Positions 10,306 through 19,169 of a DNA stretch of 64,000 nt are shown piece by piece. The DNA is from AWTP1-13 sp963820375. Its GTDB lineage: Bacteria > Pseudomonadota > Alphaproteobacteria > Rhizobiales > Hyphomicrobiaceae. Below the pieces are notes generated by a model. The model was not told the DNA's origin. It saw nothing but the letters and a program-made list of their open reading frames with translations, and made no database searches. The translations under genes were made by a program, and so were the position numbers. Location: NCBI GenBank assembly GCA_963820375.1, contig CAWFZX010000006.1, positions 124,001 to 188,000 on the forward strand, written 5' to 3'. Within the stretch, counting starts at the first letter, position 1; every line of letters starts with the position of its first letter.

Positions 10306-11634
10306 TCAGCTGCGGTCGGCGCCAGCGTATTGGTAGGCGAGGTTGCCGGCAACCATGGTGTTGAGGACGCGGCCCTGCATCCTGCTCTCATCGAAGGGCG
10401 AGTTTTTCGAGCGGGCTTTCAGCTGGACCTTGTCGACCACCCACGGCAGACCGAGGTCGACGACGATCAAGTCAGCTGGCGCACCCTTGGCAAGTCGTCC
10501 CGAGGCAAGCCCGAGCAGCTTGGCCGGATTGACCGTCATGGCCTTGAGCAGGGGGATGAGACCGACTTCGCCGCTGTGATGGACGCGCAGGGCTGCCGCC
10601 AGCAAGGTTTCCAGGCCGATGGCGCCGTCGGCGGCCTCGGCGAAGGGGTGGCGCTTGACGTCGGCGTCCTGTGGATCGTGGCTTGAGACGATGACATCGA
10701 TGTCGCCGGCGGCAATGCCGCGCACCATCGCCGCGCGGTCGTCCTCCGAGCGCAGGGGCGGACGCAACCGGAAGAAGGTGCGGTAGGGACCAATATCGTT
10801 CTCGTTGAGCGTTAGGTGATTGACGGAGATGCCGCAGGTCACCGGCAATTTGCGCGACTTGGCGGCACGGATCACCGCCAGGCTCTCAGCGCAGCTGATG
10901 CCGGAGGCGTGGTAGCGGCCGCCGGTGATCTCGACCAGCCGGACGTCGCGCTCCAGGACTATGGTTTCCGCGGCCTTGTGACTGGCCGGCAGGCCCAGGC
11001 GGGTTGCCACCTCGCCGGCGTTCATCACGGCACCGTCGATAAGGTTGGGGTCCTCGGTGTGATGCGCGATCAGGGCACCGAAGTCCTTGGCGTAGAGCAG
11101 CACGTTGTGCATCACGCGCGTGTTGGCGACGCTGGATTTGCCGTTGGTAAAGGCGATCGCGCCGGCCCGCTTCAAGAGGCCGATCTCGGTCATGTCCTGA
11201 CCTTTGAGGCCGCGCGTCATGGCTGCCATGACGTGCACATTGACGACGGCATTGTCGCGCGCCCGGCGCTGGATGAAATCGACCAGCGCCACCTGATCGA
11301 TGACGGGTTCGGTATCGGGCATCACCACCATGGTGGTGACGCCGCCGGCGGCCGCTGCCTGACTGGCCGTTTTCAAGGTCTCGCGGTGCTCCTGACCGGG
11401 CTCGCCGGTGAACACCTGCATGTCGATGATGCCGGGACACAAAACGTGGCCCTTGCAGTCGATGACGGTCGCGCGATCGGGGGCGTTGCGGCGCAAATGT
11501 GCGCCCAGGTCGGCGATCACCCCGCCCCGCACCAACAGGCCGCCCGGCTCGTCCTTGCCTGATGCGGGGTCGATGAGCCGCGCGTTGAGAAAGGCGGTCG
11601 CCTCCGGTGGCGTCGGCGGATCGAATTTGCGCAT
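10306..11634 (-). CDS. pyrC: Dihydroorotase-like protein, probably non-catalytic partner of PyrB
   Basis: 442 residues with the fold and length of class I dihydroorotases. The metal-binding HxH that normally follows GxxDxH is missing: the segment reads CPGIIDMQVFTGEPG. A later ligand region (NHLTLNENDIGPYRTF) and the catalytic segment (VSSHDPQDADVKRHPFAE) are also altered. Such PyrX-type proteins stabilise aspartate transcarbamoylase, and the real dihydroorotase is encoded elsewhere. The same HxH-less form next to pyrB is, to my knowledge, usual in Rhizobiales. I chose the ATG at 11632-11634; a TTG at 11652 overlapping the pyrB stop is the alternative. Confidence 0.88.
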   Translation of the reverse strand: MRKFDPPTPPEATAFLNARLIDPASGKDEPGGLLVRGGVIADLGAHLRRNAPDRATVIDCKGHVLCPGIIDMQVFTGEPGQEHRETLKTASQAAAAGGVTTMVVMPDTEPVIDQVALVDFIQRRARDNAVVNVHVMAAMTRGLKGQDMTEIGLLKRAGAIAFTNGKSSVANTRVMHNVLLYAKDFGALIAHHTEDPNLIDGAVMNAGEVATRLGLPASHKAAETIVLERDVRLVEITGGRYHASGISCAESLAVIRAAKSRKLPVTCGISVNHLTLNENDIGPYRTFFRLRPPLRSEDDRAAMVRGIAAGDIDVIVSSHDPQDADVKRHPFAEAADGAIGLETLLAAALRVHHSGEVGLIPLLKAMTVNPAKLLGLASGRLAKGAPADLIVVDLGLPWVVDKVQLKARSKNSPFDESRMQGRVLNTMVAGNLAYQYAGADRS

Positions 11635-11648
11635 ACCAGGAATATTTC

Positions 11649-12599
11649 TCAATGGTTGGGCAGAAGGCGCGCCATGGCCTCGAGCACGGCCATGCGCACA
11701 GCCACCCCCATTTCGACCTGCTCGCGAATGACGCTGCGAGAATGGTCGGCAATGGTGGAGGCAATTTCGACACCACGGTTCATCGGGCCTGGATGCATGA
11801 TCAGGGCGTCGGGCTTGGCGCGGGCGAGCTTCTCGTGGTCAAGGCCAAAGAAGTGGAAATATTCGCGCGTGGACGGCACGTAGGAGCCTTGCATGCGCTC
11901 CTTCTGTAGCCGCAGCATCATGACGATATCGGCGTCTTCCAGGCCGGCATTCATGTCGGTGAAGACTTCGGCACCAAGTCGATCCGCGTGCGACGGCAGC
12001 AGCGTCGAAGGTGCCACCACGCGCACGCGGGCGCCCATCGTATTGAGGACGTTGATGTTGGACCGCGCCACCCGCGAATGCAGGATGTCGCCGCAAATGG
12101 CGACCGTGAGGCCGGCGATGCGGCCCTTGGCACGCCGAATGGTGAGCGCGTCGAGCAGCGCCTGGGTTGGATGTTGGTGGGCGCCATCACCGGCATTGAT
12201 CACCGAGCAGTCCACTTTCTGGGCCAGCAGTTCGACCGCGCCAGCGGCGTGGTGGCGCACCACCAGGATATCCGGGCGCATGGCATTGAGGGTCATGGCG
12301 GTGTCGATCAAGGTCTCGCCCTTGGAAACCGAGGAGGTCGACACATTCATATTCATGACGTCGGCGCTCAGCCGCTTGCCGGCGAGCTCGAAGGAACTCT
12401 GGGTGCGCGTCGAGGCTTCGAAGAACAGATTGATCAGGGTTCGACCGCGCAGCACGTCGCGCTTTTTGATGACTTGGCGGTTGCCCTCCGCGGCCTTGTC
12501 GGCCAAATCCAGGAGCGCGCTGATTTCGCCGGCCTTGAGGCCCTCACAGGTCAAAAGATGGCGGCGAACGAAGGAGGCAGGGTGTATGGCACTGGTCAT
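11649..12599 (-). CDS. pyrB: Aspartate carbamoyltransferase catalytic subunit
   Basis: 316 residues. It has the carbamoyl-phosphate loop FFEASTRTQSSFELAGKR, the GAHQHPTQALLD segment and the C-terminal MHPGPMNRGVE motif, all diagnostic of PyrB rather than ornithine carbamoyltransferase. It condenses carbamoyl phosphate with aspartate in pyrimidine synthesis. The ATG at 12597-12599 gives the normal length. The following pyrC-like gene is coupled to it, and the two proteins probably form one complex. No pyrI is present. Confidence 0.96.
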   Translation of the reverse strand: MTSAIHPASFVRRHLLTCEGLKAGEISALLDLADKAAEGNRQVIKKRDVLRGRTLINLFFEASTRTQSSFELAGKRLSADVMNMNVSTSSVSKGETLIDTAMTLNAMRPDILVVRHHAAGAVELLAQKVDCSVINAGDGAHQHPTQALLDALTIRRAKGRIAGLTVAICGDILHSRVARSNINVLNTMGARVRVVAPSTLLPSHADRLGAEVFTDMNAGLEDADIVMMLRLQKERMQGSYVPSTREYFHFFGLDHEKLARAKPDALIMHPGPMNRGVEIASTIADHSRSVIREQVEMGVAVRMAVLEAMARLLPNH

Positions 12600-12735
12600 T
12601 AAAGGCGGTCCTATACGCCGACTCCAGCTGCCCCGCAAGCTGCACCGGGGGGACGATGGTGGAGAAGGCTCAACAGCGCGTGCGCCGGTTGGGCGCAGTT
12701 GCTAGGCTGAGGCTTCCTTACGAGGCGAGAAAGTG

Positions 12736-14403
12736 ATGCTCGAGCCTTTCCGGACACACGAGGTAACCAACCAGAGCCCGCCGTTCCAGGAGCTCAACCT
12801 GTTCACGACCGACCGGGCACTGCTGGAGGCCGTGGCCAGAGAAGGTGCCGCCGAAGCGGCCGGCGAGCTCGCCCAATTCGGGGCGATCTGCGGCAGTGCG
12901 GATGCCCTCGAGCAGGCCCGGCTCGCCAATGAAAATCCCCCGCGCTTGCGCACATTCGACAGCCGCGGCCACCGCTTGGATGTCGTGGAGTATCACCCCG
13001 CCTACCACGCCTTAATGGAGATCAGCATCAGGCAGGGTCTGCACTGTTCGGCCTGGGATCATCTGGCAGAACCGGCAGGGCAACCTCGGGCCGGCGCCAC
13101 CGTGGCGCGCTCGGCTGGCTGCTATCTGGCCAACCAGATGGAAGCCGGCCACCAGTGCCCCATTACCATGACGAACGCGGCGGTGCCAACTCTCCTGCTT
13201 GAGCCGCAGCTCGCGCGCCAGTGGCTGCCAAAGGTTCTGTCGCGCGCCTACGACAAGTCGCTGCGGCGCCCGGCCGAGAAGCGCGGCGTCACCATCGGCA
13301 TGGGCATGACCGAGAAGCAGGGCGGCACCGACGTGCGCGCCAACACCACCCGGGCGGAGCCGGCCGGCGCCGGCGGCCCGGGGGGCGAATATCTGCTGAC
13401 CGGCCATAAATGGTTCATGTCCGCGCCAATGTGCGATGCCTTTGTCGTGCTGGCGCAGGCGCCGGCTGGGCTTGCCTGTTTTATGCTGCCGCGTGTTTTG
13501 CCGGATGGCAGGGTCAATGCGCTGCGCTTCCAGCGCCTGAAGGACAAGCTCGGCAATCGATCGAATGCCTCCTCCGAGGTGGAGTTTGAGGCGGCGCACG
13601 GCTGGATGATCGGCGAGGAAGGGCGGGGCGTGCCCAGCATCATTGAAATGGTGACGTCAACGCGCCTGGACTGCGCCGTGGCGTCGGCGGGGCTGATGCG
13701 GCTGGCGCTGGCCAATGCCATTCATCACTGCCGACATCGCCGCGTCTTCCAGAAGAGCTTGTTGGATCAACCGCTGATGCAACAGGTGCTGGCCGACATG
13801 GCGCTCGACAGCGAGGCCGCGACGGCCTTGTGCTTCCGGTTGGCGCGCAGTTTTGACCACCCCGCCGATGCCCAGGCCGCGGCCTGGCGGCGGCTCATGA
13901 CCCCCGTCACCAAGTATTGGGTGTGCAAAATGGGCCCCGGCCTCGGCTACGAGGCGCTCGAGTGCTTGGGCGGCAACGGCTACGTCGAGGAGGGATTGGC
14001 GGCGCGGCTTTACCGTGAGCTGCCGCTCAACGCCATCTGGGAGGGGTCCGGCAACGTCATGGCGCTCGATCTTCTGCGCGTGCTGCAACGCGAGCCGGAG
14101 GCATTCGAAATCGTCATGGCAGGCCTCGCCGCCGAAATTGGCAACGAACCCCGTCTCACGGGCCAATTCGAGCGCTTGCGCGGGCTGCTGCAGGAGCCGG
14201 CGCTGCTCGATGGCCGGGGACGCGACTTGATCGAGGGACTAGCCCTGCTGGCGGCGGGGACCATTCTGCGCAGCCATGCGCCAAGCTTTGTTGCCGATGC
14301 CTTCATCGGCACGCGCTTTGCCGGCGCCGGCCGTCGCTCTTACGGCCAGGGGCTTGCGGCGGCCAAGACGCGGGCCATTGTGGATCGTGCGCTGGCGACG
14401 TAG
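12736..14403 (+). CDS. aidB: AidB-like acyl-CoA dehydrogenase family flavoprotein
   Basis: 555 residues, the length of E. coli AidB rather than a typical 380-residue acyl-CoA dehydrogenase. It opens with the AidB-type segment THEVTNQSPPF and carries flavin-contacting GMGMTEKQGGTDVRANTT, KWFMSAPMCDAF, RLKDKLGNRSNASSEVEF and the C-terminal LGGNGYVEEG...IWEGSGNVMALD. AidB binds FAD and DNA and protects against alkylating agents. Its dehydrogenase activity is weak. The start is the ATG at 12736 (a GTG at 12733 is possible) behind GAGGCGAGA. It is divergent from pyrB. A second relative lies at 43250-45091. Confidence 0.88.
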   Translation: MLEPFRTHEVTNQSPPFQELNLFTTDRALLEAVAREGAAEAAGELAQFGAICGSADALEQARLANENPPRLRTFDSRGHRLDVVEYHPAYHALMEISIRQGLHCSAWDHLAEPAGQPRAGATVARSAGCYLANQMEAGHQCPITMTNAAVPTLLLEPQLARQWLPKVLSRAYDKSLRRPAEKRGVTIGMGMTEKQGGTDVRANTTRAEPAGAGGPGGEYLLTGHKWFMSAPMCDAFVVLAQAPAGLACFMLPRVLPDGRVNALRFQRLKDKLGNRSNASSEVEFEAAHGWMIGEEGRGVPSIIEMVTSTRLDCAVASAGLMRLALANAIHHCRHRRVFQKSLLDQPLMQQVLADMALDSEAATALCFRLARSFDHPADAQAAAWRRLMTPVTKYWVCKMGPGLGYEALECLGGNGYVEEGLAARLYRELPLNAIWEGSGNVMALDLLRVLQREPEAFEIVMAGLAAEIGNEPRLTGQFERLRGLLQEPALLDGRGRDLIEGLALLAAGTILRSHAPSFVADAFIGTRFAGAGRRSYGQGLAAAKTRAIVDRALAT

Positions 14404-14431
14404 CGCCAACGCCCAAGATTGCAACCGAGCT

Positions 14432-14465
14432 TGAGCATTGGCTCAAGATGAGCATTGGCTCAAGA
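14432..14465. repeat. 17-bp perfect tandem duplication with a hairpin, aidB/marR junction
   Basis: TGAGCATTGGCTCAAGA occurs twice back to back (14432-14448 and 14449-14465). Each copy contains a GAGC-ATTG-GCTC hairpin, extended in the first copy to CTTGAGC/GCTCAAG (14430-14447). The right copy includes the stop codon of the MarR gene. The position between two convergent genes suits a bidirectional terminator, but there is no T-run. Confidence 0.7.
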
Positions 14466-14903
14466 GTGGAGCGATTTCACGATCTCGCCCAGCGCCTCGA
14501 TGAAATCGCCGCGCTGATCGGTTTTCAGGGCGGAAAGGATGCGCTGATCGACGCGGGAGGCGACCGGCTTGACGGCGCCGAGGGCAGCCTGGCCCTTGGC
14601 GGTCAGCCGCACCGCATACATGCGCGCGTCGCGGCGGGTGCGCTTGCGGTGCAACAATCCCTTCTTCACCAAACGGCGCACGATATCGGCCAGCGTCGAA
14701 CGATCCACGCCCGTCTGCTCGACCAACCCCGTCTGAGAAATGTCCGGATTGTGCGAAACGCAGGCGAGAACGGCATACTGGCGCGGCGTTAGGTCTACCT
14801 TGCCTGTTTCATTGGTGAAGAGTTCCTCAGCGCGCTGACCAGCACGGTGCAGAAGGTGCAGGGCCGACGCCTCAAGCGGGCCTGAACGATGGTTGTTCTT
14901 CAT
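14460..14903 (-). CDS. MarR-family transcriptional regulator
   Basis: 147 residues with the winged-helix core LTPRQYAVLACVSHNPDISQ, recognition helix GVDRSTLADIVRRLVKKGLL and the wing RDARMYAVRLTAKG. The N-terminal ASALHLLHRAGQRAEELF is shared with the regulator at 56743-57171, so the two are paralogues. MarR proteins are dimeric repressors relieved by small, often phenolic, ligands. The ATG at 14901-14903 gives a normal length. It is convergent with aidB, its only close neighbour, and its target cannot be told from sequence. Confidence 0.88.
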   Translation of the reverse strand: MKNNHRSGPLEASALHLLHRAGQRAEELFTNETGKVDLTPRQYAVLACVSHNPDISQTGLVEQTGVDRSTLADIVRRLVKKGLLHRKRTRRDARMYAVRLTAKGQAALGAVKPVASRVDQRILSALKTDQRGDFIEALGEIVKSLHS

Positions 14904-15392
14904 GGCTAGGATATCCACCTCACTCAATATTGATGAGAAAAGCCAGAGCAGCTGTTGGCGCTCGCGCCGACCTGGCTCTGTACGTAGTGTGTGATACCGC
15001 AATGATCCAGACGGACCCTGGCGGCTTTATCCGTCGGCCCACAAAATTGACCGACGACGGCTCAATTGGGCCACGCTAGCAAACTTATCGACGGCGAGAA
15101 GCCAAAATGGAGCGCGAGAAATGGTCGCGGCGCGCTGCTGTTGTGCAGTCTCGCAAGACCTGGCTCGCGCAGAGTTGCGCGCCGCCGTTGCGACAGATGC
15201 TCAGCAGCAATATCAATTCGCACACGCAAGGCCCCGCAGGTGCATAGCTGTGCGGCCGATGCGGCAAGCCTCGCGCAGCGACGCAACGCCCGCACGCACG
15301 CGGGGCCTGACACGCCTCGGCAACGGCACCGATCAAGCTTGACGGGGCGGCTCGCCTGCGGCGGCGCGAGCCAGACAGATCGCCCCGCCCCG
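14904..15392. other. 489-bp intergenic region between marR and ruvX
   Basis: It should hold the marR promoter at its left end. Open frames here look like chance readings of GC-rich DNA. The one clear structure is an inverted repeat, GGCCC-(4 nt)-AATTGA at 15036-15050 with TCAATT-GGGCC at 15062-15072, which could be an operator or the end of a transcript. I see no RNA gene. Confidence 0.45.
15036..15072. repeat. Inverted repeat, about 11-bp arms, upstream of marR
   Basis: GGCCC plus AATTGA on the left (separated by four unpaired bases) pairs with TCAATTGGGCC on the right across an 11-base loop. It lies about 130 bp upstream of the marR start. A regulatory role is possible but unproven. Confidence 0.45.
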
Positions 15393-15905
15393 TCAGGGTG
15401 TCTGCCGCGCCCGCTGGTTCATGCGGTCGAGGGCATTTTGCAGGATCAGCGTGGCTGCAACCTTATCGATGACCTCGGCACGGCGGCGACGCGAGGTGGC
15501 GGCCTCGATCAGCACACGCTCGGCCGCGGCGGTGCTGAAACGTTCGTCCCAGAGCAGGATCGGCAGGGCGATGTGTTTCGACAAGTTCCGCACGAAGGCG
15601 CGCGTTGATTGCGCGCGCGGACCGTCGAGGCCATCCAGGTTGGCAGGCAGACCGACGACCAGCCCAGCCACCCGGTGCTCCTCAATCAGGCCCAACAGGC
15701 GGGCAACGTCGAGCGAGAATTTGGCGCGCTTGAGCGTGGTCAAGCCCGAGGCGATCGTGCGCGTGACGTCGGAAAGGGCTAGGCCCAAGGTTTTGCTGCC
15801 GACGTCGATGCCGAGCAGCCGAGCGCCGGCCGGCAGGCGGCGGCAAAACAGCTCCGCGTCCTGCGCCGGGTTGGGGCCTGGCCGATCTGGGTGTGCGGCG
15901 ACCAC
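15393..15905 (-). CDS. ruvX: Holliday junction resolvase-like protein RuvX/YqgF
   Basis: 170 residues with an RNase H-like fold. The acidic residues expected at the active site are visible: D in LLGIDVGSKTLGLALSD (about residue 34), E in LLWDERFST and D in IDKVAATLIL. LVVGLPANLDG is also typical. The family acts in 16S rRNA 5'-end maturation and was earlier proposed as an alternative Holliday resolvase. The start is a GTG at 15903-15905 with a longer than usual N-terminal leader of about 25 residues. In alphaproteobacteria it is regularly found near pyrB and gatCA, as here. Confidence 0.92.
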   Translation of the reverse strand: MVAAHPDRPGPNPAQDAELFCRRLPAGARLLGIDVGSKTLGLALSDVTRTIASGLTTLKRAKFSLDVARLLGLIEEHRVAGLVVGLPANLDGLDGPRAQSTRAFVRNLSKHIALPILLWDERFSTAAAERVLIEAATSRRRRAEVIDKVAATLILQNALDRMNQRARQTP

Positions 15906-16105
15906 GTCAGCGTGACCTGTCGGAGAGAGGCGATGCTTGGCGTCTTAGCGTGCCCCGCGGAATTGCGCAAACCGGCCATTGCCGCGGCGCCGGCGCCGGC
16001 GGCGCGCCGGCACCGAATGCGTCGCGGATCGTTTTGAAGGGCAGCGCAGCACAGATATAGTGCCGGCGGCGCTTTCATCGCCGGCGCCCGGACAGGAGCG
16101 TCTTA

Positions 16106-18544
16106 ATGCCCGATGCAAGCGTCAAACAGCCGCCGACCGCGACCGCCAAGGAGCGCCAAGCCGGCGGCGGGGAGGCGCCGCCGGGCGGGCGTCTGTTGGG
16201 CGTCGACCCCAGGCCCAGTTTCGTGCTGGCGGCCTATAGCGCCACCACCTTTCTCTCGGCGCTGCTGTTGTTCTCGGTGCAACCGATGTTCGCCAAGATG
16301 GTGCTGCCGGTCCTCGGCGGCTCGCCCTCGGTATGGGCGGTGGCCATCTTCTTTTTTCAGGCCGCACTGCTGGTCGGCTACTGTTATGCCCACCTTCTGA
16401 TTGCCAAGGTGCCGCCGGTCTTTACCGGCCTCATCCACCTCAGCGTTTGCATCTTCGCCTTTCTGGCCCTGCCCATCGGCCTGCCGTCCGGCTGGACCGA
16501 GCCGCCGCCGGGGGAACCCTACCTGTGGCAGATCGGGCTCTTCACGGTGGCGATCGGCTTGCCGTTCCTCGCCGTTGCCGCCAACGCACCCTTGCTGCAG
16601 GCATGGTTCGCGCGCACGGGCCATCGGCAGGCGGGCGATCCATATTTTTTGTACGCTGCCAGCAATCTCGGCAGCTTGATTGCCCTGCTGAGCTACCCCT
16701 TCATCCTCGAGCCGGCCTTCGGCCTTAAGGCCTTGAGCCGGTTCTGGGCCGTTGGCTACCTGCTGTTGCTGGCGGCGCTGGCGCTGGCCTTTTTGCTGAT
16801 GCGCAGAGCTCCGCTTGCTGGCGACCGCAGCGCTGCTGCCGCCCTCGACAATCCGAGCGCCAGCCCAGCCCCCACCTGGTCCGATCGGCTTGGCTGGATT
16901 GGCCTGGCGCTGGTGCCGGCCGCCCTGCTGACGGCATTCACCACCCACGTCACCACCGATATTGCCTCCGCCCCGTTGCTCTGGGTATTGCCGCTTTCGC
17001 TTTATCTGCTGACCTTCGTGTTGGTGTTTCGCGAGCGGCCGTTGCTGCCCCGTGCGGTCTTGCTCGGCGCGCATCTGCTGGCGGTTGCGGTGGCGCTGCT
17101 GGCCATTTCCCAGACCAAGCACGAGACTTGGTTCATTACCGCGGCGACGGGTGTTGCGGTGTTCTTCACTTCCGCCATGGTGGCGCACCGCACGCTCTAT
17201 GAGGCCCGCCCGGCTGCGCGTTATCTGACCGAGTTCTACCTCTGGATGTCGTTTGGCGGTGCGCTCGGCGGGCTGGCGGCGGCGCTGCTGGCGCCGCGGA
17301 TTTTCAGCGAGGTGTTCGAGTATCCGCTGCTGCTCGCCCTTTCGATGGCCTGCCGCCCCGGCGTATTCGATCCGGCAGCCCTGCGACGGCTGGGCGGCAC
17401 GCTGACCTCCGGGTTCCAACGGTCCAGCACCAGCGCGGACGGGCCAAGCCGGCCGCGCCTCAGCGAGGCCGACAAGCAAGAAATGCTGATGGGTTGGCTG
17501 GTTATCGCCGGCGGCCTGCTCCTGATCTACTGGGTGCCCTGGGCCATCAGCAAGTTCAACGTTGATCTCAACGAGTGGGGCAGCACCCCCGTGGTGGTGG
17601 GCTTGTTGGTCGCCCTCCTGTTTGCGCAATTTCGCCGGCCGGTCCGCCAGTTCTTAGCCGCCCTGATGATTTTTTGCGCGCTGGTGCTGCTGCCTTCGGG
17701 GGTCAAGCGCGGCGATGCCCAGCGCAGCTATTTCGGCGTCTACCGGGTGCAGACCTCCAGCGACGGCGACTACCATACCCTGATCCACGGCACGACGCTG
17801 CACGGTGCCCAGCGCGTCAGGGACGACAAGGGCAATCCCGTCGATGATCCAAGCCCGGCGACCTATTACTACGAGAACAGTCCAATTGCTCGCACCGTCG
17901 CCAAGGTCAGAGAAAGCTTGGGCGACGAAAAAGGCCGCTATGGGGTGACGGGCCTCGGCGCCGGATCGCTGGCCTGTCATTCGCAGGAGGGTGAGTCTTG
18001 GCGGTTCTTCGAGATTGATCCGGTCATCATCGGCATCGCCAGCGATCCCAAGTACTTTACCTTTCTTGCCCACTGTCAACCCAAGCCGGACATTGTGGTC
18101 GGCGATGCGCGCTTGACCATGGCAAAGGAAGCAAGCGACAGTTTCGACCTGCTGGTGATCGATGCCTTCTCTTCCGACGCCGTGCCCGTGCATTTAATGA
18201 CGGCGGAAGCCATCAAGCTCTATCTCGACAAGATCAAGCCCAGCGGCATCGTCCTATTGCACATCTCCAACCGCTATCTGGATCTCGATGCGGTGCTGGG
18301 GGCGACCATCAAGGTGCTGCCCGAAGCACATGGCTTCATTGTCTCGGACGATTCCGCCGATGGGAGCTATGCCCAATCAACCTCGACGGTGGCGCTGTTT
18401 GCCAAAACCGAGAAGGCCCTCGAGCCCTTCCGGGACCTGGCAGACGTGAGCGACTTTGAGGTCAGCGATTTGCGCCCCTGGACGGACGATTACTCCGACA
18501 TCCTGGGGCCCTTCTTGAGCAAGATGAAAAAACGGGGCGGCTGA
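16106..18544 (+). CDS. Membrane-fused spermidine synthase-like protein
   Basis: 812 residues in two parts. Residues about 35-560 are a multi-pass membrane domain starting FVLAAYSATTFLSALLLF, with two hydrophilic interruptions. Residues about 590-800 are a spermidine-synthase-like Rossmann domain with GVTGLGAGSLACH, an acidic FEIDPV and LLVIDAFSSDAVPVHLMT. Such fused proteins are common in proteobacteria; polyamine synthesis has not been established for most, and some are thought to modify other substrates at the membrane. AGGAG lies 8 bp before the ATG. It is divergent from ruvX and separates ruvX from gatCA, which usually lie closer together. Confidence 0.85.
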   Translation: MPDASVKQPPTATAKERQAGGGEAPPGGRLLGVDPRPSFVLAAYSATTFLSALLLFSVQPMFAKMVLPVLGGSPSVWAVAIFFFQAALLVGYCYAHLLIAKVPPVFTGLIHLSVCIFAFLALPIGLPSGWTEPPPGEPYLWQIGLFTVAIGLPFLAVAANAPLLQAWFARTGHRQAGDPYFLYAASNLGSLIALLSYPFILEPAFGLKALSRFWAVGYLLLLAALALAFLLMRRAPLAGDRSAAAALDNPSASPAPTWSDRLGWIGLALVPAALLTAFTTHVTTDIASAPLLWVLPLSLYLLTFVLVFRERPLLPRAVLLGAHLLAVAVALLAISQTKHETWFITAATGVAVFFTSAMVAHRTLYEARPAARYLTEFYLWMSFGGALGGLAAALLAPRIFSEVFEYPLLLALSMACRPGVFDPAALRRLGGTLTSGFQRSSTSADGPSRPRLSEADKQEMLMGWLVIAGGLLLIYWVPWAISKFNVDLNEWGSTPVVVGLLVALLFAQFRRPVRQFLAALMIFCALVLLPSGVKRGDAQRSYFGVYRVQTSSDGDYHTLIHGTTLHGAQRVRDDKGNPVDDPSPATYYYENSPIARTVAKVRESLGDEKGRYGVTGLGAGSLACHSQEGESWRFFEIDPVIIGIASDPKYFTFLAHCQPKPDIVVGDARLTMAKEASDSFDLLVIDAFSSDAVPVHLMTAEAIKLYLDKIKPSGIVLLHISNRYLDLDAVLGATIKVLPEAHGFIVSDDSADGSYAQSTSTVALFAKTEKALEPFRDLADVSDFEVSDLRPWTDDYSDILGPFLSKMKKRGG

Positions 18545-18565
18545 GGTTGTCGCGCGGGGCAGCTG

Positions 18566-19042
18566 TCAAGTGACGCAAATGATCCTGGCGCCGGTTGCCG
18601 CCGCCAGGCGATCAGGAGCGATCGCAAAGACGGCATCGGGCGTGCCGGCCGCCGCCCAAATCAGCGCGTAGCCAAGCAGGGCCTCGTCCATAAAGGTCAG
18701 GAGCGTCGAGGTATGGCCCAGCGGCGGAATGCCGCCGATGGCAAAGCCGGTGATGTCGCGCACGTCATTGGCATCGGGCCGGCGCACGGCTTCGCCGATG
18801 ACGCTGGCGACGCCTGCTTCATTGACGCGGTTGGCACCCGACACCAACAGCAGGTAGGGCTTGCCGGAGACCGCGCCGCGGAACAGGAGGGATTTGACGA
18901 TTTGGCCGACGCTGCAGCCGCAGGCGGCGGCTGCCTGTTCGGCGCTGCGGGTCGTCTGGGGCATGTGTCGGACCTGGGCCTCGAGCCCTTTGGCGCGTAG
19001 GGCATTCTGCACGCGCTGGGCAGCGGGCTTGAGGTCGGCCAT
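18566..19042 (-). CDS. YbaK/ProX-type aminoacyl-tRNA deacylase
   Basis: 158 residues. The YbaK fold is shown by CGCSVGQIVKSLLFRG with the conserved catalytic Lys, by LLVSGANRVNE, and by the Gly-rich IGGIPPLGHTS near residue 105. Such stand-alone editing domains hydrolyse mischarged tRNAs (for example Cys- or Ala-tRNAPro). The ATG at 19040-19042 follows AAAGGA. The gene is convergent with the spermidine-synthase-like gene and divergent from gatC. Its specificity is unknown. Confidence 0.9.
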   Translation of the reverse strand: MADLKPAAQRVQNALRAKGLEAQVRHMPQTTRSAEQAAAACGCSVGQIVKSLLFRGAVSGKPYLLLVSGANRVNEAGVASVIGEAVRRPDANDVRDITGFAIGGIPPLGHTSTLLTFMDEALLGYALIWAAAGTPDAVFAIAPDRLAAATGARIICVT

Positions 19043-19169
19043 GCTTGATCCTTTCGGGTAGCGCCGGCGGCAGCCGGCGGCCCGGGCGGCGCCGCTCGGT
19101 TGCAGCCAACCTTTGGCGCCGGTATGAGTGCATCGCCATGAGGGCGCAGGCAAGCGGTTGGGATGAGCC

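Noticed and set aside
9312..10364. 350-codon frame through the topA-plsY spacer and plsY
   Set aside because: Half of it is antisense to plsY, and the rest is low-complexity Gly/Arg/Ala.
16103..17629. 508-codon frame opposite the spermidine-synthase-like gene
   Set aside because: Very Gln/Arg/Gly-rich shadow; the plus strand has the clear family signatures and a ribosome-binding site.
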